From an uncultured Hyphomicrobiaceae bacterium (GTDB lineage: Bacteria > Pseudomonadota > Alphaproteobacteria > Rhizobiales > CALHAX01): a DNA stretch of 64,000 nucleotides. The translations under genes and the position numbers were made by a program. The number at the start of each line of letters is the position of its first letter. Position 1 is the stretch's first letter. This document shows, piece by piece, positions 52,721-61,373 of the stretch. The notes beneath the pieces are model-generated. The model was not told the origin of the DNA. It was given only the letters and a program-made list of their open reading frames with translations, and did no database searches. The stretch is taken from assembly GCA_937931785.1 (NCBI GenBank), contig CALHAX010000021.1, positions 53,813 through 117,812 of the forward strand. Reading direction: 5' to 3'.

Positions 52721-53458
52721 TCAGGGAAGTTTTTTCAGGCGCGTACGCGCCAGGTCGGCAAAAAGAGTATCCGGATATGCCGACACAAACGCCTCGAGCG
52801 CCTTGCGGTTTTTTGAGTGCTGCACTCTCGACCAGGCATCGAGAATTTGTTCTGTTGGAGGTTTTGCCAGGATGTATTCGGAGGCAATCCGCCCGCGCAA
52901 GTCTGTCATTATTGTTCCACGACTTCGGTAGTAAGATGACACGACGGTTCGGCTCAGAATCTCATACGGCAGGCTATATGGACGCCGGAGTTTCCGCACC
53001 AATGTGTCGGAAAAAATCTCCCTGTTACCTACCGTTCCAAGTCGGGCATGCACAATCACGAGGTCATCGCGTTTCGTCTTTATGATATCTGAAATCGGCG
53101 TGCCCCGCGGGGCTGCTTCCGTCTCGATCAAAAACAGGAAATTCAGTTTTTGTGCCCGCATAAGCCCCGGCAACGCATGGCGATCAGACGGATTGCAGGT
53201 CAACAGCATTGCGGCCTGAGCGCGCGCAGACTGCTTGCCAAACTCTGCGAGCGCTTGTCTTCGATCACTGCGCGACACCGTTTTGGTGGAGAAACGCAGA
53301 TCATGCAGCGTGCTGGATATCGCGCCAAATCTACAGGTGTCGTCAGGTGATGCAGAGTCCGTGAGAAACAACGCCACCCGTTCATGTGTGTCATCCGCGC
53401 AGGCCGCGTGGATCGCGATTAAAGCAAATATCACAGTTGAACATAGAGTCCGGATCAT
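52721..53458 (-). CDS. Exported protein of unknown function with a C-terminal helical motif
   Basis: A 245-residue exported protein (signal MIRTLCSTVIFALIAIHAACA). The middle reads like an N-terminal alpha/beta fold (RVALFLTDSASPDDTCRFGA). The C-terminal DAWSRVQHSKNRKALEAFVS...LFADLARTRLKKL resembles the short helical repeat found at the end of caspase-like and adenylate-cyclase proteins, but no catalytic Cys/His pair is identified. It begins at ATG 53458, 65 bp upstream (on the plus coordinates) of the sdhB stop, on the same strand. Confidence 0.65.
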   Translation of the reverse strand: MIRTLCSTVIFALIAIHAACADDTHERVALFLTDSASPDDTCRFGAISSTLHDLRFSTKTVSRSDRRQALAEFGKQSARAQAAMLLTCNPSDRHALPGLMRAQKLNFLFLIETEAAPRGTPISDIIKTKRDDLVIVHARLGTVGNREIFSDTLVRKLRRPYSLPYEILSRTVVSSYYRSRGTIMTDLRGRIASEYILAKPPTEQILDAWSRVQHSKNRKALEAFVSAYPDTLFADLARTRLKKLP

Positions 53459-53523
53459 GCCTCAAATGTCCTGGTCAGCCACGGTCCTGTCAATGCTGAA
53501 CCACGTTTTTCGGCATGTGTTGA

Positions 53524-54303
53524 TCAAACCCGGCGTTCCACCATCATTTTCTTGATCTCGGCAATCGCCTTGGCCGGATTGAGTCCTTTCGGGCAGGCTT
53601 TCGCGCAGTTCATGATTGTGTGGCAGCGGTAAAGTCGGAACGGATCTTCCAGGTTGTCCAGCCGCTCGCCAGTTGCCTCATCGCGGCTGTCGATGACCCA
53701 TCGATACGCCTGAAGCAGCGCCGCAGGGCCAAGGTAACGATCCGCATTCCACCAGTAGCTTGGGCACGACGTGGAACAACACGCACACAAAATGCATTCG
53801 TACAGGCCATCCAGCTTGTCGCGGTCATCGCGCGACTGCTCCCACTCCTTGCCGGGTTTGGGTGTCGAGGTTTGCAGCCATGGCTCAATGGATTGGTGCT
53901 GCGCGTAGAAATTGGTCATGTCCGGCACAAGATCTTTCACCACTTCCATATGCGGCAGCGGATAAATCTTGATCGAACCCTTCACATCATCAATCGGCTT
54001 GAGGCACGCCAGGGTGTTCGTGCCGTCGATGTTCATCGCACAGGAGCCGCAGATCCCTTCACGGCACGAGCGACGGAACGTGAGCGTCGGATCGATCTCG
54101 TTCTTCACCTTCATCAGCGCATCCAGCACCATCGGCCCCGTCTTCTCGCGGTCGATATGATAAGTGTCCATGCGCGGCTGGGCATCGTCGTCAGGCGACC
54201 AGCGGTAGATTTCGAGTTTTTTCGCCGTCTTGCGATTCTCGGGCTTGTTCCAGGTCTTGCCCTTCGTCACCTTCGAATTTTTTGGCAGTGTCAACTGAAC
54301 CAT
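53524..54303 (-). CDS. sdhB: Succinate dehydrogenase iron-sulfur subunit
   Basis: A 259-residue iron-sulfur subunit of complex II. The [2Fe-2S] ligands are in [18 protein letters not shown], the [4Fe-4S] ligands in [16 protein letters not shown], and the [3Fe-4S] ligands in [18 protein letters not shown] chose ATG 54303 ([18 protein letters not shown]), the usual alphaproteobacterial N-terminus; an ATG 15 codons upstream is less likely. Unusually it is not beside sdhA: about 3 kb with four other genes separates them, so it needs its own promoter or a long transcript. Confidence 0.96.
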   Translation of the reverse strand: MVQLTLPKNSKVTKGKTWNKPENRKTAKKLEIYRWSPDDDAQPRMDTYHIDREKTGPMVLDALMKVKNEIDPTLTFRRSCREGICGSCAMNIDGTNTLACLKPIDDVKGSIKIYPLPHMEVVKDLVPDMTNFYAQHQSIEPWLQTSTPKPGKEWEQSRDDRDKLDGLYECILCACCSTSCPSYWWNADRYLGPAALLQAYRWVIDSRDEATGERLDNLEDPFRLYRCHTIMNCAKACPKGLNPAKAIAEIKKMMVERRV

Positions 54304-54424
54304 GGAGCTGCTGTGCCCTTCGACGTGTGTGGTTGTATTGCGGTCCATAGAAGCCCAACCACGCGGCCTGTCAACGCGTCGATCGTCGCATAGGAACGTT
54401 CAAATCGCGCCTCAGCTCAAGCCG

Positions 54425-55000
54425 TCAGCCCACACCGTCCGCCTTGAGGGCCTGAACAAGTCCCGCGAGCGCTTCAGCGATCTGTCCTCCTTCGTCCAGG
54501 GTTTCCCGCAGTCCAAGTCGGTTGATCAGCAGCACATTCAGGCGCTCCTGCATCTCAGCGAACTGGAAATACACCTCTTCGGCAGGATCAAGCGCGCCGT
54601 CGCCGATCAGCGCCATAACCTCGAAGCTGTTTCGTGATGTTTCATCGAAGAGGGTGGCGATCTCGCTCACAACCGCCTGGTGCAGTGCTGCCGAGCCATG
54701 CGGCACCTGCAGCGCGTGTACGCCGAACTTGATGGGTGTCGTGATCGATCCGCGATCGCTGGCGAAAAGCTGCAGGTTGCGATCCAGCCGCTTGAGAACA
54801 TCCCGGAGTGACAGGCAGTTCTGTTGCAGATCGCGCAGCACGGTTCTTGATTTGCGTCGATTCTGGGTCCGCTCGTCGGGCTCTTCATCAATAACCCAGT
54901 TCAGGGCGGCGATGGAGGCCACCGCAGCCAGTGCGCTCAGCACGCACAGGATGGCAGCCACCGGGTCCGGCGCAAGTCGCATCATGCGATCGTTGTCCAT
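54425..55000 (-). CDS. Protein of unknown function with one N-terminal membrane helix
   Basis: A 191-residue protein with a membrane helix near residues 13-38 (AAILCVLSALAAVASIAALNWV) and a mainly helical charged remainder (TVLRDLQQNCLSLRDVLKRL, AEEVYFQFAEMQERLNVLL). ATG 55000 is preferred over an upstream TTG. It lies between sdhA and sdhB on the same strand and is divergent from the 138-residue protein gene. No family recognised. Confidence 0.6.
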   Translation of the reverse strand: MDNDRMMRLAPDPVAAILCVLSALAAVASIAALNWVIDEEPDERTQNRRKSRTVLRDLQQNCLSLRDVLKRLDRNLQLFASDRGSITTPIKFGVHALQVPHGSAALHQAVVSEIATLFDETSRNSFEVMALIGDGALDPAEEVYFQFAEMQERLNVLLINRLGLRETLDEGGQIAEALAGLVQALKADGVG

Positions 55001-55379
55001 GTGCGACCCAGTCCCGCTCAAATGATCCGCTCAGGTGTCTGTCGTAAGTTCCATGCGCTGTCTGCACAGGCTGTCTGGGCAATACCTTAGAAATCACGGC
55101 ATGGCGATCCTGTGTATTTCAATCCAACATGTTGTGTAGAATTCGGTGAGTTTCCCCAGATCAGTACGACGTTCGACGTGTTGTACTGGCGAGTATCGCA
55201 TTGGACCTCTAATCTGGCGATATGAGATTTCGATTCGGTTTTCCCGCTTGCTGTGCGGTAGTTCCGTGATCGATCAGCGTTGCGTTCAATACATCATTAT
55301 GAGTGGGGCATGTGCCGGTTAGCGTTGAAGCATCGGCGTTGCACGGTGTCGCCGGTACAAACAAGAGGGCAGAGGCGTT
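55001..55379. promoter_or_regulatory. Divergent intergenic region with a symmetric operator-like dyad
   Basis: This 379-bp region separates two diverging genes of unknown function. At 55,163-55,187 lies a 25-bp near-perfect dyad: an outer AGTACGAC/GTTGTACT pair around an inner CGT-TCGA-ACG-like core. No gene was found in the region. The dyad is a plausible regulator-binding site. Confidence 0.45.
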
Positions 55380-55796
55380 ATGGACAGACAAGAGGCACTC
55401 AGTGCACTTCGTCACGAATATCAATCAGACTATCAGAACGAGATTCAATCGGCTCGAAATCTGCTGGCACGCGGTGTCAACCTGCTGGAGTGCACAGACG
55501 GGCAGATCAATGTCGATGATCGTCAATCGTTCGTGGCGCTGGGACAAGCCCGAAAGCGCTTCGTGGATGCGCTTGGACCGGCATTGAAACCATTGCTCGA
55601 GTCCTATGCACGTGAGCTGGAGCGTGAAGCTGCAAGTCTCGGCCTTGATGGTCAGCACAAGGGCGAAGATCCTCTCATGGAAAGCCTCCATGAAGCACTC
55701 CGCCATCTGCAGCGCGCTGACACATCCGCGCCACAGCAGCAAGCCGCACAACCGGTCCCCGCCGCTGCACCAGCGCAAACCTATCAGCAAGGCTGA
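55380..55796 (+). CDS. Soluble alpha-helical protein of unknown function
   Basis: A 138-residue protein, largely charged and helical (MDRQEALSALRHEYQSDYQN, AARELEREAAS-like heptads in YARELEREAASLGLDG) with a Gln/Pro/Ala-rich C-terminal tail (APQQQAAQPVPAAAP). A coiled-coil is likely. It starts at ATG 55380 and a strong hairpin follows its stop. No family recognised. Confidence 0.6.
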   Translation: MDRQEALSALRHEYQSDYQNEIQSARNLLARGVNLLECTDGQINVDDRQSFVALGQARKRFVDALGPALKPLLESYARELEREAASLGLDGQHKGEDPLMESLHEALRHLQRADTSAPQQQAAQPVPAAAPAQTYQQG

Positions 55797-55823
55797 TCAC
55801 AACCGTCAGTTGCGCATCGAATT

Positions 55824-55858
55824 GAAAGTCTCGTCGACATTACGTCGACGGGGCTTTC
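55824..55858 (+). terminator. Hairpin terminator after the 138-residue protein gene
   Basis: A 15-bp stem with two G-U pairs (GAAAGTCTCGTCGAC at 55,824-55,838 and GTCGACGGGGCTTTC at 55,844-55,858, loop ATTAC) lies 27 bp past the stop. The U-tract is weak, so termination strength is uncertain. Confidence 0.65.
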
Positions 55859-55986
55859 GGTGTTTGGTGGTTCCGGCTTACGGCGGAACATGCGATATTT
55901 TCTGCATTACGCACGTCGCATGCTGCGGTCGGAAAGCAACGGACAATCTCAATTGATCTTCCGTTTCAGAGGGACATTACAAAGAA

Positions 55987-56012
55987 ACATCCCGGAGGTT
56001 ATACCGGGATGT
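55987..56012 (-). terminator. Terminator of the SPW-like membrane protein gene
   Basis: A perfect 9-bp stem (ACATCCCGG and CCGGGATGT, 8-nt loop) on the minus strand is followed by TTTCTTTG, 64 bp downstream of the membrane protein stop. Confidence 0.75.
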
Positions 56013-56076
56013 TGAATTGCATGTCGGTTTTGGGCTGGACGCGCGTTGACATATCACCACCACGTGTCCCCACCGG

Positions 56077-56448
56077 TTATGAGGCGGTTACCAAACCTGC
56101 CTCTGTGCGTCCGAGGGAAACGACTGCCAATACTGCTACGCCGTTGAGCCAATAGAACAAGGCGTCGATGCCGACAAAGCCAAGTACGAACGGGGCGGCA
56201 ACAAACATTACGCCAACCATCGCATCGACCGCCACATGTACTCTGTAAGGTACAATTGGAAACAAGCCTGTCTCGTGATCCGTAATGATTGTGAGGAGCA
56301 GTGCGGCAACGCCGGTGACAACGGAGAGCCACAATGCCAATGGATGAGACTGACCAAGCTGAAGCAGGAATGGCAGACCCATCAACGCGAATGCGACGGG
56401 GTAGTCGAGGTACGAGTGAATTTTCTGAGTGACAAAGCGGATATCCAT
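56077..56448 (-). CDS. Four-helix membrane protein (SPW-repeat-like)
   Basis: A 123-residue protein with four hydrophobic segments (AFALMGLPFLLQL, ALWLSVVTGVAALLLTI, VAVDAMVGVMFVAAPFVLG, ALFYWLNGVAVLAVVSLG) in two repeats. ATG 56448 is preceded by AAAGGAC, a good ribosome-binding site. It is divergent from the TetR gene, so it is a likely target of that regulator. The SPW-repeat resemblance is weak. Confidence 0.7.
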   Translation of the reverse strand: MDIRFVTQKIHSYLDYPVAFALMGLPFLLQLGQSHPLALWLSVVTGVAALLLTIITDHETGLFPIVPYRVHVAVDAMVGVMFVAAPFVLGFVGIDALFYWLNGVAVLAVVSLGRTEAGLVTAS

Positions 56449-56598
56449 AACAAGTCCTTTGTGTTGACGAAGTCGGGGGGCAAACAACTTAATGTGATAC
56501 TGATCTGTATCGGCGAGAATAATCCCTAGGAACATCATTGTTGACGCGCAACAGGAAGATTCACACAAGGCCGTGAGCAATTTAAAATATAATATGCT

Positions 56599-56640
56599 GG
56601 CTCATAGCGCTTTTATTGCACTTGAAAATATATATGAGCC
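56599..56640. promoter_or_regulatory. Dyad in the membrane protein/tetR divergent region
   Basis: Half-sites GGCTCATA (56,599-56,606) and TATGAGCC (56,633-56,640) form a perfect 8-bp inverted repeat around 26 bp of A/T-rich sequence that includes GAAAATATA. It lies between divergent starts, where a TetR dimer pair would be expected to bind. Confidence 0.45.
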
Positions 56641-56647
56641 ACCGCAA

Positions 56648-57295
56648 ATGGCACAGAACGGTATCTTTAATCACCACAGGTCCAACGTGAAACGGATAGA
56701 AAAACGGAAACATCTCATTGATGTGGCCGCCCAGATTTTCAACCGGATGGGGTATCACGCAGCAGGGGTGGATCTCATCATTGCAGAAGCGGGAATCGCC
56801 AAGACCACACTCTATCGGCATTTTGACTCCAAGGAAGATCTGATTGTCGCGGTATTGCAGCGGATTGATGAAGCTTTTCGCAAAGACATGCGCCAATCGG
56901 TCAACCTGCGGGCCAGGGATCCGATAGAAAAGCTCCTTGCAACATTCGATTTTTTGGAAGAATGGTTTGCGTCTTTGGGCTTTCGTGGTTGTCCATTCGT
57001 GAACGCCGCTCGCGAATTCGGCGACCGCACTAGTCCGGTGTTCCAGGCCGTTGCCATGCACAAACGTCTGATGCTTGCATACTATGAGGAGCTTGCGCAT
57101 GCTGCAGCGTTCGCCGAACCGGAGTGCGTCGCGCAAGAGATAAATTTGCTGCACGAAGGCGCAACAGCGACCGCACACATCGGTGGCACGCCGTGTTCCG
57201 CCAAAACAGCCAGAAACATGGCCGAGCGGACATTGCACCGGTTTGCTGTGAAGTTGCACGGCAGAAGCATGGCGCAACCGAAAACGTCTGCTTGA
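56648..57295 (+). CDS. TetR family transcriptional regulator
   Basis: A 215-residue regulator. The N-terminal helix-turn-helix is KRKHLIDVAAQIFNRMGYHA and then AEAGIAKTTLYRHFDSKEDL. The C-terminal ligand domain includes GCPFVNAAREFGDR. I used ATG 56648, but a GTG at 56687 (beginning KRIEKRKH) has a better-spaced AGG and is a good alternative. It is divergent from the four-helix membrane protein gene. Its stop is followed by repeat copy C and the end of sdhA. Confidence 0.9.
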   Translation: MAQNGIFNHHRSNVKRIEKRKHLIDVAAQIFNRMGYHAAGVDLIIAEAGIAKTTLYRHFDSKEDLIVAVLQRIDEAFRKDMRQSVNLRARDPIEKLLATFDFLEEWFASLGFRGCPFVNAAREFGDRTSPVFQAVAMHKRLMLAYYEELAHAAAFAEPECVAQEINLLHEGATATAHIGGTPCSAKTARNMAERTLHRFAVKLHGRSMAQPKTSA

Positions 57296-57388
57296 GGTGT
57301 GTTCGACTTAGAGCGGCATCTACGAAGTAGAAGCTCCGGGATCATCATAGCATTCGTGAGACGTTGTGCTGGAATTGGTGGTCCTGCC

Positions 57389-57470
57389 GCAACTGAAACG
57401 GAGACACTGCGATGCCAGTGGAATTACCTGGACCGTCGCGTCATGTTTCCATTTGAATCAGACGCGCTAC
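57389..57470 (+). repeat. Palindromic interspersed repeat, copy C
   Basis: The right three-quarters of this copy match copy A closely (GCGATGCCAGTGGAA, ACCGTCGCGTCATG-like and TCCATTTGAATCAGACGCGCT). The left end is less conserved or interrupted; TGTGTTCGACTTAGAG near 57,297 may be a displaced remnant. It lies between the converging stops of tetR and sdhA. Confidence 0.75.
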
Positions 57471-57490
57471 AAATAAAACCCACGCCGCCC

Positions 57491-59353
57491 TCAGTACACC
57501 CGTGCTTTCGGAGGAATGTATTTCACTTCATTCGTCAGCGTGAAGTTGTGCACGTCGCGATAGCCGAGTTTCACCGTACGCTCGGACGTGTCCGCCCAGG
57601 CCAGCGTGTGCTTCATCCAGTTCTCGTCGTCACGCTCGGAGAAGTCCTCACGCGCATGTGCGCCGCGGCTTTCCTGACGGTTCGCAGCACTGTTCACGGT
57701 CACCGCCGCCTGTTCGATCAGGTTCTGGTATTCCAGCGTTTCCACCAGATCCGTGTTCCAGATCAGGGAACGGTCGGACACCGAAATATCGTCGCTGGCG
57801 TTCCAGATGCCAGAGATTTTCTCCACACCTTCGTCGAGAACCTCGCCGGTGCGGAACACGGCGCAGTTCGTCTGCATGGCCTTCTGCATATCAAGCCGCA
57901 GCGCCGAGGTTGGCGTGCCGCCACTGGCATATCGCGTCTGGTCGAGACGGCTGACAGCAATTTCGCCAGCATCCGCCGGCAGTGGCGCGTGCGCACGCCC
58001 TTTCTCGATGGTTGCAGCGCAGCGATCCGCCGCGGCGCGCCCAAATACAACCAGGTCGATTAGCGAATTTGATCCAAGCCGGTTGGCACCATGTACGGAC
58101 ACGGAGGCCGCTTCCCCAATCGCCATCAAACCTGGCACCATCTGGTTGCCATCGGCATTGGTGCTGGCGATCACTTCCCCATGATAGTTCGTCGGAATGC
58201 CGCCCATGTTGTAGTGCACCGTCGGAAGCACGGGGATCGGCGCGCGCGTTACGTCCACGCCTGCAAAGATCTTCGCTGACTCCGAAATGCCAGGCAGGCG
58301 TTCTGCCAGAATAGCAGGGTCCAGATGGTCGAGATGGAGGAAAATGTGATCTCCCTCTGGTCCAACGCCCCGACCCTCACGAATTTCAACCGTCATGGAA
58401 CGCGACACCACATCGCGCGACGCCAGATCCTTGGCCGAAGGCGCATAACGCTCCATGAAGCGCTCACCCTCGGAGTTCGTCAGGTAGCCGCCTTCGCCGC
58501 GCGATCCTTCGGTGATCAGAACGCCTGCACCGTAGATCCCGGTCGGGTGGAACTGGATGAATTCCATGTCCTGCAACGGCAGTCCGGCGCGCAGTACCAT
58601 CGCGTTGCCATCACCGGTACAGGTGTGCGCGCTCGTGCAGGAGAAATAGGCACGACCATATCCACCAGTCGCAAGGATCGTTTTCTTCGATTTGAACCGA
58701 TGCAGCGTTCCGTCGTCGAGGCACAGGGCCACAACCCCGCGGCAAGCACCGTCTTCATCCATGATCAAATCAATGGCGAAATATTCGATGTAGAATTCCG
58801 CTGAATGCCGCAGCGATTGCCCGTAAAGCGTATGCAGCATGGCATGACCCGTCCGGTCCGCTGCGGCACAGGTCCGTTGCGCGGGAGGGCCCTCTCCAAA
58901 TTCGGTCGTCATCCCGCCGAAGGGGCGCTGATAGATCTTGCCATCTTCCGTACGCGAAAACGGAACGCCGAAATGTTCGAGCTCGTATACGGCTTCCGGC
59001 GCGTTGCGACAGAGGTACTCGATTGCATCCTGGTCGCCCAGCCAGTCGGCACCTTTCACGGTGTCGTACATGTGCCACTGCCAGCTATCCGGCCCCATGT
59101 TGCCAAGTGACGCCGCGACACCGCCTTGTGCGGCAACGGTGTGCGAGCGCGTCGGAAACACCTTGGTTACACATGCCGTGCGCAATCCCGCTTCAGCGCA
59201 ACCGAGCGTCGCACGCAGTCCGGCACCGCCCGCACCGACAACGACAACATCATATTCGTGATCGACAAACGGATAGGCCCGCCCGTTGACCCCCGGTGCC
59301 ATGGCGCTGTTTGCGCCGCCATTGTCTGCAGATCCATTCGCTGTGCCTGACAT
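57491..59353 (-). CDS. sdhA: Succinate dehydrogenase flavoprotein subunit
   Basis: A 620-residue flavoprotein that oxidises succinate to fumarate in the TCA cycle. FAD is bound covalently by the histidine in [28 protein letters not shown] is the FAD motif. [23 protein letters not shown] and [15 protein letters not shown] are the conserved substrate regions. ATG 59353 lies 5 nt after the sdhD stop, so it is the third gene of sdhC-sdhD-sdhA. Repeat copy C follows its stop, where sdhB would normally come. Confidence 0.97.
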   Translation of the reverse strand: MSGTANGSADNGGANSAMAPGVNGRAYPFVDHEYDVVVVGAGGAGLRATLGCAEAGLRTACVTKVFPTRSHTVAAQGGVAASLGNMGPDSWQWHMYDTVKGADWLGDQDAIEYLCRNAPEAVYELEHFGVPFSRTEDGKIYQRPFGGMTTEFGEGPPAQRTCAAADRTGHAMLHTLYGQSLRHSAEFYIEYFAIDLIMDEDGACRGVVALCLDDGTLHRFKSKKTILATGGYGRAYFSCTSAHTCTGDGNAMVLRAGLPLQDMEFIQFHPTGIYGAGVLITEGSRGEGGYLTNSEGERFMERYAPSAKDLASRDVVSRSMTVEIREGRGVGPEGDHIFLHLDHLDPAILAERLPGISESAKIFAGVDVTRAPIPVLPTVHYNMGGIPTNYHGEVIASTNADGNQMVPGLMAIGEAASVSVHGANRLGSNSLIDLVVFGRAAADRCAATIEKGRAHAPLPADAGEIAVSRLDQTRYASGGTPTSALRLDMQKAMQTNCAVFRTGEVLDEGVEKISGIWNASDDISVSDRSLIWNTDLVETLEYQNLIEQAAVTVNSAANRQESRGAHAREDFSERDDENWMKHTLAWADTSERTVKLGYRDVHNFTLTNEVKYIPPKARVY

Positions 59354-59358
59354 GGCCG

Positions 59359-59742
59359 TCACGCTCCCAGACTGAGTTTCATGATTGCGTATACGCAAAC
59401 CACTGCGATGAGGATCGCAAAGAATGTATTGAGCATCAGAAGGACAAACTTCAGGCCCTCGTTGGAAATATAGTCCTCAACGATCATCTGCATTCCGAGC
59501 CGCATGTGAATGGCACCAGAGACAATCAGCAACAAGAACCCGAGCGCCGTCACGGGAGAACCCAGCAACGCCTTCATTTCCTCGTGGTTCGCTCCGATGC
59601 TTGAGAGCACGGTCCAGACAAGAAAGAGTGCCAGAGGAATATTTGCGACCGCCGTGAGCCGCTGACGCCAGAAATGCTCCGTGCCGTCCTTTGCAGAGCC
59701 GAGGCCGCGCACCTTCTTCAGGGGGGTTTGCAGGCTCATCAT
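59359..59742 (-). CDS. sdhD: Succinate dehydrogenase membrane anchor subunit D
   Basis: A 127-residue, three-helix anchor protein ([52 protein letters not shown]). The histidine in [17 protein letters not shown] is the likely heme-b/quinone-site residue. The start ATG overlaps the sdhC stop (ATGA), ATG 59742; a second ATG follows directly. The N-terminal RQRLTAVAN is typical. Confidence 0.9.
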   Translation of the reverse strand: MMSLQTPLKKVRGLGSAKDGTEHFWRQRLTAVANIPLALFLVWTVLSSIGANHEEMKALLGSPVTALGFLLLIVSGAIHMRLGMQMIVEDYISNEGLKFVLLMLNTFFAILIAVVCVYAIMKLSLGA

Positions 59743-60149
59743 GCACCTCCAGCAAAAGCGAACAGACACACGAGCACAGTCGCGCCAAATGAGGCAACGG
59801 CGGTCCCCCATGCGAGCATGTCGGCAGTTTGCAGTTCGAAGCCCTTGCCCATGTCCCATATGAAGTGCCGGATGCCGCCGAACATGTGATGCAGCAGCGC
59901 CCAGCAGTACCCGATCAGAACAAGTGTTCCCGGCCATGATCCAAGCACGGATGACATCGTCTCATAGGCCTCAGGTCCCATCGCAGCGGCAAGCAGCCAC
60001 CATGCCAGAAGTACTGTTCCGACATAAAGCGCGGCTCCGGTCATCCGGTGTACGATGGACATGATCATGTTGATCAAGGGCGAATAGACTTGGATATGAG
60101 GCGAGAGGGGGCGGGCGCGTTGGCCAGTCCGGTTCGCAGGTGTCGCCAT
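59739..60149 (-). CDS. sdhC: Succinate dehydrogenase cytochrome b556 subunit
   Basis: A 136-residue anchor subunit. Family motifs RPLSPHIQVYSPLI and SIVHRMTGAALYVG open the protein, and HHMFGGIRHFIWDMG contains the heme-ligating histidine. Three helices span the membrane. It is the first gene of sdhC-sdhD-sdhA, starting at ATG 60149 with about 110 bp to the upstream gene, so the sdh promoter should lie there. Confidence 0.95.
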   Translation of the reverse strand: MATPANRTGQRARPLSPHIQVYSPLINMIMSIVHRMTGAALYVGTVLLAWWLLAAAMGPEAYETMSSVLGSWPGTLVLIGYCWALLHHMFGGIRHFIWDMGKGFELQTADMLAWGTAVASFGATVLVCLFAFAGGA

Positions 60150-60263
60150 CAGCGTGGCTCCGGGATCATTGAGAATGGGACGTAAGCATGCCTTCTAACG
60201 CGCCGCAGCATGAGCCGCAATGCGACCAACGCCCCATGAGATCACTTTGATCAAAACAGCCAG

Positions 60264-61256
60264 TCACGTCAGGGCAAATGCCTCATCGACACGACGCACC
60301 AGAGCGCTGGCGCTTTCGAAAGCAGCTTCGGCCCGCGGTCCAAGACACCAGTCGCCCGCTGCTCCAAGCATGGTGTCGCGCGAGAACAGCGCCGATTGTG
60401 CGAGCGAACGCTCAACCAGTGCAAAGCGCCAGCGATAGGCCGCAAGGCCAATCGGTTTGATCTCCTGGATTTGTGGAAACGCCGCACACATCTCTGCCCA
60501 CATATCTTCGGCAACGAGTTCCGGGTCTTCCTCGACGAATTCCTTGCTCCAATCGGGTGTCGACTGCAGGATCCAGATCTCGCTGTCCTTGCGCCGACTT
60601 GGTTTGCAACTGTCGCGCGCCACCCAAGCCAGGACCTCACCAATCTGTGAGGCGGCATCGAATTCGATTTGCAGTCGCTCTTGCAAGTTGACGATCACGG
60701 TCCAGCACGGCGACATCCTCACCCTGGTCATGTCATCGAAGTCGCGCGTGTGATCACGAAGCAGGGCGAAACTTTCAGGTGCCGGTGCCGTGACCAGAAC
60801 CGCATGAAAGCCGTCCGCTTGCACGCCATTGGAAAGGTGCAAGGTCCATCTGCTGGCGGCACGTGTCAATTTAACCACGCGCGCGCTGAGATGCACACGA
60901 ATGTCCTCGGACATCGCACGTGTGATCGAATTCATTCCAGGTACACCGACGAACCAGTTTTGAGGTTTTGTGACCTGCTGGTCGCCGCGTTGACCTTCAA
61001 AAAGCGAGGGTGCCCACTTTGTTACGCTGCCGAGCAGGGCCAAGCCATTCAGGTGGCGATTGAATTCAGTTGTGCGGGCGGTGATGTAGGGCGTTCCGAG
61101 GTCGTAGTTCAGTCGATCAATGCGCTTAGTCGCGAGCCGGCCACCCAGGATCGGTTCCCGCTCGAACACTTCGACACGATGGCCGAGCGCTCGCAGCTGC
61201 TGCGCGCACGTCATGCCGGCCATTCCAGCCCCAATGACCGCAATCGATCCCTTCAC
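60264..61256 (-). CDS. FAD-dependent oxidoreductase (renalase-like)
   Basis: A 330-residue flavoprotein with the FAD motif IAVIGAGMAGMTCAQQLRAL and the GGRLATKRIDRLNYDLG segment typical of renalase-like and amine-oxidase-related proteins. The C-terminal LGAAGDWCLGPRAEAAFES completes the FAD fold. It starts at GTG 61256. It is upstream of sdhC on the same strand with 114 bp between. Substrate unknown. Confidence 0.85.
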   Translation of the reverse strand: MKGSIAVIGAGMAGMTCAQQLRALGHRVEVFEREPILGGRLATKRIDRLNYDLGTPYITARTTEFNRHLNGLALLGSVTKWAPSLFEGQRGDQQVTKPQNWFVGVPGMNSITRAMSEDIRVHLSARVVKLTRAASRWTLHLSNGVQADGFHAVLVTAPAPESFALLRDHTRDFDDMTRVRMSPCWTVIVNLQERLQIEFDAASQIGEVLAWVARDSCKPSRRKDSEIWILQSTPDWSKEFVEEDPELVAEDMWAEMCAAFPQIQEIKPIGLAAYRWRFALVERSLAQSALFSRDTMLGAAGDWCLGPRAEAAFESASALVRRVDEAFALT

Positions 61257-61373
61257 AGCCGTCCCTAAAGCGTTACCTGGTTCACTGTCGTCGTCAGGAG
61301 AGTGTCATACTAAGCGTTTGGTTAACATGCGATTTCGCACAAGCACATTCAAAATTGCGTAGCACGCACATAT

